Source of the DNA: HGM12998 sp900756495
GTDB taxonomy: Bacteria > Bacillota > Clostridia > Oscillospirales > Oscillospiraceae
Assembly (NCBI GenBank): GCA_958477305.1
Contig: CAUEFI010000013.1
Coordinates: forward strand, 23,319 to 87,318
Direction of reading: 5' to 3'
Length of the DNA stretch: 64,000 bases
Below are positions 61,718 to 64,000 of this stretch, one piece after another (within the stretch, counting starts at the first letter, position 1; the number at the start of each line of letters is the position of its first letter). Made by a program: the position numbers and the translations under genes. Under the pieces are notes generated by a model that saw nothing but the letters and a program-made list of their open reading frames with translations, had not been told where the DNA came from and ran no database searches.

Positions 61718-61821
61718 ATTATAACATAAAAATCACGCATTGCAAGAATTATTTTCGAAAATGGGGTTGACGAATCACGCATTGCGTGGTAATCTTATAC
61801 CATCAAATCGCGCATTGCGTG
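61718..61821. promoter_or_regulatory. Divergent promoters with three operator copies (lysogeny-type switch)
   Basis: Operator-like sites lie at 61734-61746 (half-degenerate), 61776-61788 (perfect palindrome CACGCATTGCGTG) and 61809-61821. On the minus strand TTGCAA (61745-61740) and TATAAT (61723-61718), 16 bases apart, drive the repressor. On the plus strand TTGACG (61767-61772) and TAATCT (61790-61795), 17 bases apart, drive the gene at 61847. The middle operator fills the plus promoter spacer. Confidence 0.85.
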
Positions 61822-61846
61822 AAACGGGGAGGAGGGGAACAACGAA

Positions 61847-62095
61847 ATGGCTTTCCCGGCTAACATTGAATTTTCAAATTTAAGGGCAGAAATGGCCCGT
61901 GAAGGGATTACGGTACAGGAAATTGCAGACTCAATTGGTGTTAATAGAGATACTGCCGCTAGAAAACTGTCACGGAAATCTCCGTTTACTTTAAATGAGG
62001 CATTCATTATTGAACGCAAATTTTTTCGGGGACTTGGCATTCCTTATTTATTCTCAGAAGCAAAGGAAGAGGCAGTGGGCTATCAGAGCGACTAA
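61847..62095 (+). CDS. Small HTH protein, first gene of the element's early operon (Cro-like)
   Basis: The 82-residue protein has an HTH (SNLRAEMAREGITVQEIADSIGVNRDTAARKLSRKSPFTLNEAFIIERKFF) and ends with a short tail. GGAGGGG lies nine bases before the ATG at 61847. It is divergent from the repressor across the operator region, the position of Cro in lambdoid switches. Confidence 0.82.
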   Translation: MAFPANIEFSNLRAEMAREGITVQEIADSIGVNRDTAARKLSRKSPFTLNEAFIIERKFFRGLGIPYLFSEAKEEAVGYQSD

Positions 62096-62155
62096 AGACG
62101 GCAGCGAGTATGCGAGTTAGACCAAGACAGCGAATGAGAAGGAGGTGAGCGAGAC

Positions 62156-62383
62156 ATGGAAAGCAAAAAAGAACCAGCCGCCCGAGGGTTAGACCCGCTT
62201 CCTCATATGCTGGAAGAGCTGGTAAAGGTTTTGAACAGCCTTTCGGACTTTAGTTTTCAGGATCATCGCCTATTGAGGAAGTTGGAGAAACGTTTGGCAT
62301 ATTCAATGGTGTGCTCTGCGATTGCTGCCGCGTCTGGAGTGATATTGATATTACTCCAATTAGTATCGTTGCTATCAAAGTGA
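62156..62383 (+). CDS. Small single-span membrane protein of the element
   Basis: The 75-residue protein has a charged N-terminal part and a C-terminal membrane helix (MVCSAIAAASGVILILLQLVSLL). A strong AAGGAGGTGAG precedes the ATG. Its last 134 bases overlap an antisense gene that also encodes a membrane protein. It has no recognised family. Confidence 0.6.
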   Translation: MESKKEPAARGLDPLPHMLEELVKVLNSLSDFSFQDHRLLRKLEKRLAYSMVCSAIAAASGVILILLQLVSLLSK

Positions 62384-62639
62384 GTACCGCGATGGTCGTT
62401 GTAATTCTGTCGCGTCTCCTAGCGGCTTTTTCTGCGGCGTCGCGCTCTGCACGTTCACGCTCTAACTTTTTATCGAGTTCCGACAAGAGCTCAGCAGTTT
62501 TCATAATTGCTTCATCTCGGTCAGCCTCTCGCTGTATGTTGGCCCTGACTTTTTTAGTAACCTCGGCCAATGTGGAACTGGCCGTATTGGAAAGCGCTAT
62601 TTCATCAGATCGAAACTGCTCAAAATCAAAATCTGACAC
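62250..62639 (-). CDS. Coiled-coil protein with C-terminal membrane helix
   Basis: The protein of about 129 residues starts at a GTG at 62639 behind GGGAGTGG. It has a long charged helix predicted to coil (EVTKKVRANIQREADRDEAI, LLSELDKKLERERAERDAAEKAARRRD), a membrane helix (ITTTIAVLTLIATILIGVISI) and a short polar tail. It overlaps the convergent small membrane protein by 134 bases. The layout recalls holin-adjacent or exclusion proteins, but no family is recognised. Confidence 0.6.
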   Translation of the reverse strand: MSDFDFEQFRSDEIALSNTASSTLAEVTKKVRANIQREADRDEAIMKTAELLSELDKKLERERAERDAAEKAARRRDRITTTIAVLTLIATILIGVISISLQTRQQSQSTPLNMPNVSPTSSIGDDPEN

Positions 62640-62780
62640 GGAATCCACTCCCTTCGTCCACATTCTACCACGCAGGAGTAGGGAGGACAAGCCCAACCAA
62701 GACAGCGACGCGAACCGGCACTGCAAGATTCTGGACACAGCTAATTAGTTTTGCGATGAATTGATGAAGGAGGATTGATC

Positions 62781-63104
62781 ATGCGAAAAAATACATCCCC
62801 GCCGCCAAGCAAAGAGGAGATAAGCAACTATGACAATGTCCCCGTAGCCCTGGCGGCCAAATACATCGGCTGGAGTTCGCCGACCCTGTACCGTGCTCTC
62901 CAGGAAGGGCGGGCCCCGTTTGGTTTTGCTGTAGCGAACAGCGGAAGCTGGGCCTACAACATCAGCCCTGGTCTGTTGATACGGTACAAGGGCGGGGATC
63001 TCCCGACGTATCGGCTGAAGGAAGTAGAGGAAATAGCGGTTGACGCAATCCGTCGGCTGCTGGAGGAGCGCCTGAGCGCCGCGCGAGAGAGGTTGACCGC
63101 ATGA
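62781..63104 (+). CDS. HTH/excisionase-like DNA-binding protein
   Basis: The 107-residue protein has a MerR/excisionase-type helix-turn-helix (VPVALAAKYIGWSSPTLYRALQEGRAPFGFA) that usually recognises element ends or promoters. AAGGAGG lies seven bases before the ATG at 62781. Its stop overlaps the start of a 25-residue frame (ATGA), which in turn overlaps the transglycosylase gene. Confidence 0.75.
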   Translation: MRKNTSPPPSKEEISNYDNVPVALAAKYIGWSSPTLYRALQEGRAPFGFAVANSGSWAYNISPGLLIRYKGGDLPTYRLKEVEEIAVDAIRRLLEERLSAARERLTA

Positions 63105-63178
63105 CCGGCCCACGAGCATTAATGGCGCTGACAGTGTGCCTGACGGTGGCCCTGGTGCTGCCCAGTTTGGTGCGTTGA
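63101..63178 (+). CDS. 25-residue hydrophobic peptide, translationally coupled
   Basis: This very short frame (MTGPRALMALTVCLTVALVL, then PSLVR) overlaps the upstream stop as ATGA. Its own stop overlaps the next start as TGATG. A GAGAGAGG site lies about nine bases ahead. It is hydrophobic and could be a membrane micro-peptide or simply a coupling device that delivers ribosomes to the transglycosylase start, which lacks a ribosome site. Confidence 0.5.
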   Translation: MTGPRALMALTVCLTVALVLPSLVR

Positions 63179-63792
63179 TGGACAAGCTGATACGCTTAAC
63201 GGTGTCTGCGTGGGCGGTATGCGTCGTGCTTGTGGCTGGTGCGGCGGTGACGGAACCGGCTGAACCAATTGGTGATCAACTTTGGACAAAACCGCCCGTT
63301 TTTACCGCTGAAAACCTGCAGACTGATTGCAGCGCAATGGATACGGGGTATGGATCAGGCGAAGACCCCAACGAGGGCGAATACATAACGGAAGCACTTG
63401 TGGCGCAGGGGTATTTCCGGGAGGATTTGCCGCTTACATATCAGGAACAGGATTTTTTGCAATCTGCCTGTGAAGAGTTCGGCGTGGAGTATCCCCTCAT
63501 GCTGGCGCTGATTGAACGGGAGACCCGGTTCCAGAATGTAGCCGGGGATGGGGGAGACAGCATGGGCTACTGCCAGATTCAGGAGCGCTGGTGGGGCTGG
63601 TTGATGGCGGAGATTGGAGCGGAAGATCTGACGGACCCGCAGGATAATTTCAGGACTGGCTGCGCCGTCATGGCCTACCTGTCCGGGAAATACGGCAATA
63701 CAAGGGACGCCCTGAGCGCATACAACACCGGCTCTCCCGGCAAAACAGAGTATGCAAGCGCCGTCCTGGAGGCGGCAGAGAATTGGAGGTAA
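63178..63792 (+). CDS. Lytic transglycosylase-like (SLT/VirB1) protein
   Basis: The 204-residue protein has an N-terminal signal/anchor (LIRLTVSAWAVCVVLVAGAAV), a linker, and a C-terminal lysozyme-like domain. That domain shows VEYPLMLALIERETRF with the catalytic Glu, GDSMGYCQIQERWW matching the G-S-GLMQI motif, and LSAYNTGSPG matching AYNAGxG. Such enzymes open peptidoglycan for conjugation machines or phage entry and exit. The ATG at 63178 overlaps the stop of the 25-residue frame. In the element it suggests a DNA-transfer or virion function. Confidence 0.88.
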   Translation: MDKLIRLTVSAWAVCVVLVAGAAVTEPAEPIGDQLWTKPPVFTAENLQTDCSAMDTGYGSGEDPNEGEYITEALVAQGYFREDLPLTYQEQDFLQSACEEFGVEYPLMLALIERETRFQNVAGDGGDSMGYCQIQERWWGWLMAEIGAEDLTDPQDNFRTGCAVMAYLSGKYGNTRDALSAYNTGSPGKTEYASAVLEAAENWR

Positions 63793-63797
63793 TAAAT

Positions 63798-63950
63798 TTG
63801 CGCATAGAACCAAAGAAAGGGTTTTCTTGGACTGAAGCAGAGCGCGTTCAGCTTGTTTCTTTGTTGGCTAAGATTGGATATCAAGTATGTATTGGCCGGG
63901 AAAAGCAGCAGGGCAAAACACAAATTTCGATCTACATTTCTGCAGAATAA
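63798..63950 (+). CDS. Small 50-residue hypothetical protein of the element
   Basis: A TTG at 63798 behind GGAGGT opens a 50-codon frame (RIEPKKGFSWTEAERVQLVS, LLAKIGYQVCIGREKQQGK, TQISIYISAE). It starts six bases after the transglycosylase stop and ends just before a GCCGCC/GGCGGC repeat and the window edge. No family is recognised; small genes of this look are common in phage and ICE operons. Confidence 0.5.
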   Translation: MRIEPKKGFSWTEAERVQLVSLLAKIGYQVCIGREKQQGKTQISIYISAE

Positions 63951-64000
63951 AAATCGCCGCCACCCGGTGAGCGAGACCGGAGAGGCGGCAGAAAGGATAA

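Larger units (their letters stand above)
58550..64000. mobile_element. Left end of an integrated mobile element (prophage or ICE), incomplete
   Basis: A tyrosine integrase at the chromosomal edge, a repressor switch, small overlapping genes with strong AGGAGG sites, an HTH/excisionase-like gene and a lytic transglycosylase together indicate an integrated element. Base composition is visibly more AT-rich than in the neighbouring core genes. The left border is put near 58550 between the XRE operators and the integrase stop; no attachment repeat can be confirmed because the right end is outside the window. No structural phage or conjugation gene is seen, so the type stays open. Confidence 0.75.

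Noticed and set aside
1..64000. CRISPR array or rRNA operon
   Set aside because: No series of regularly spaced direct repeats and no 16S/23S signature was seen anywhere in the window.

Overview
This window looks like the chromosome of a spore-forming, anaerobic, Gram-positive member of the Clostridia, most likely a gut Oscillospiraceae of the Flavonifractor/Lawsonibacter type. The signs are SpoIIE and a SpoIIQ-like peptidase, a tryptophan T-box leader, a stand-alone rubredoxin, strong AGGAGG ribosome binding sites, several near-perfect TTGACA-17-TATAAT promoters, and GC-rich coding DNA. The species assignment is inference; no rRNA is present.

Left part (1-12.9 kb). The 3' end of a hotdog-fold (MaoC-like) gene is followed by two adjacent type III CoA-transferases, a 60-bp perfect palindrome, a frameshifted UGSC-family pseudogene, an SMP-30/gluconolactonase-like gene and a LysR regulator. 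A minus-strand tRNA-Val(GAC) with a consensus promoter and terminator comes next. After it lie an alpha/beta hydrolase and a short-chain dehydrogenase, and then a complete branched-chain-type ABC importer (lipoprotein, LivH, LivM, LivG, LivF).

Middle part (13-47.9 kb). A zinc-dependent phospholipase C-like gene precedes a Trp T-box and the operon trpB-trpA-trpD-trpC-trpF, which has no anthranilate synthase. A YheO/DauR-like regulator is divergent from a long operon with a structured leader: RidA, a PLP aminotransferase, M29 and M20 peptidases and a full Dpp/Opp peptide importer. A two-component system separates this from a second branched-chain-type importer. Minus-strand genes follow for a PatB-like C-S lyase, an NhaC-like antiporter and a second RidA, the last divergent from a second YheO-like regulator. 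Then come a DASS-family anion transporter and a three-gene molybdoenzyme module (flavoprotein, molybdopterin subunit, four-cluster ferredoxin) with a GntR regulator. The theme is uptake and fermentation of amino acids, peptides and organic acids.

Right part (48-58.4 kb). The most striking gene encodes a TetM/EF-G-like translational GTPase fused to a C-terminal Rae1 (YacP)-like NYN ribonuclease domain. It is followed by an ECF sigma factor with its membrane anti-sigma factor, DusB, rubredoxin, SpoIIE, a SpoIIQ-like M23 protein and an XRE regulator.

From about 58.5 kb to the window end lies the left end of an integrated mobile element. It carries a tyrosine integrase, a secreted stalk-domain protein, a lambda-like repressor switch with three operator copies, several small membrane or DNA-binding proteins and a lytic transglycosylase. 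Its right end is outside the window.
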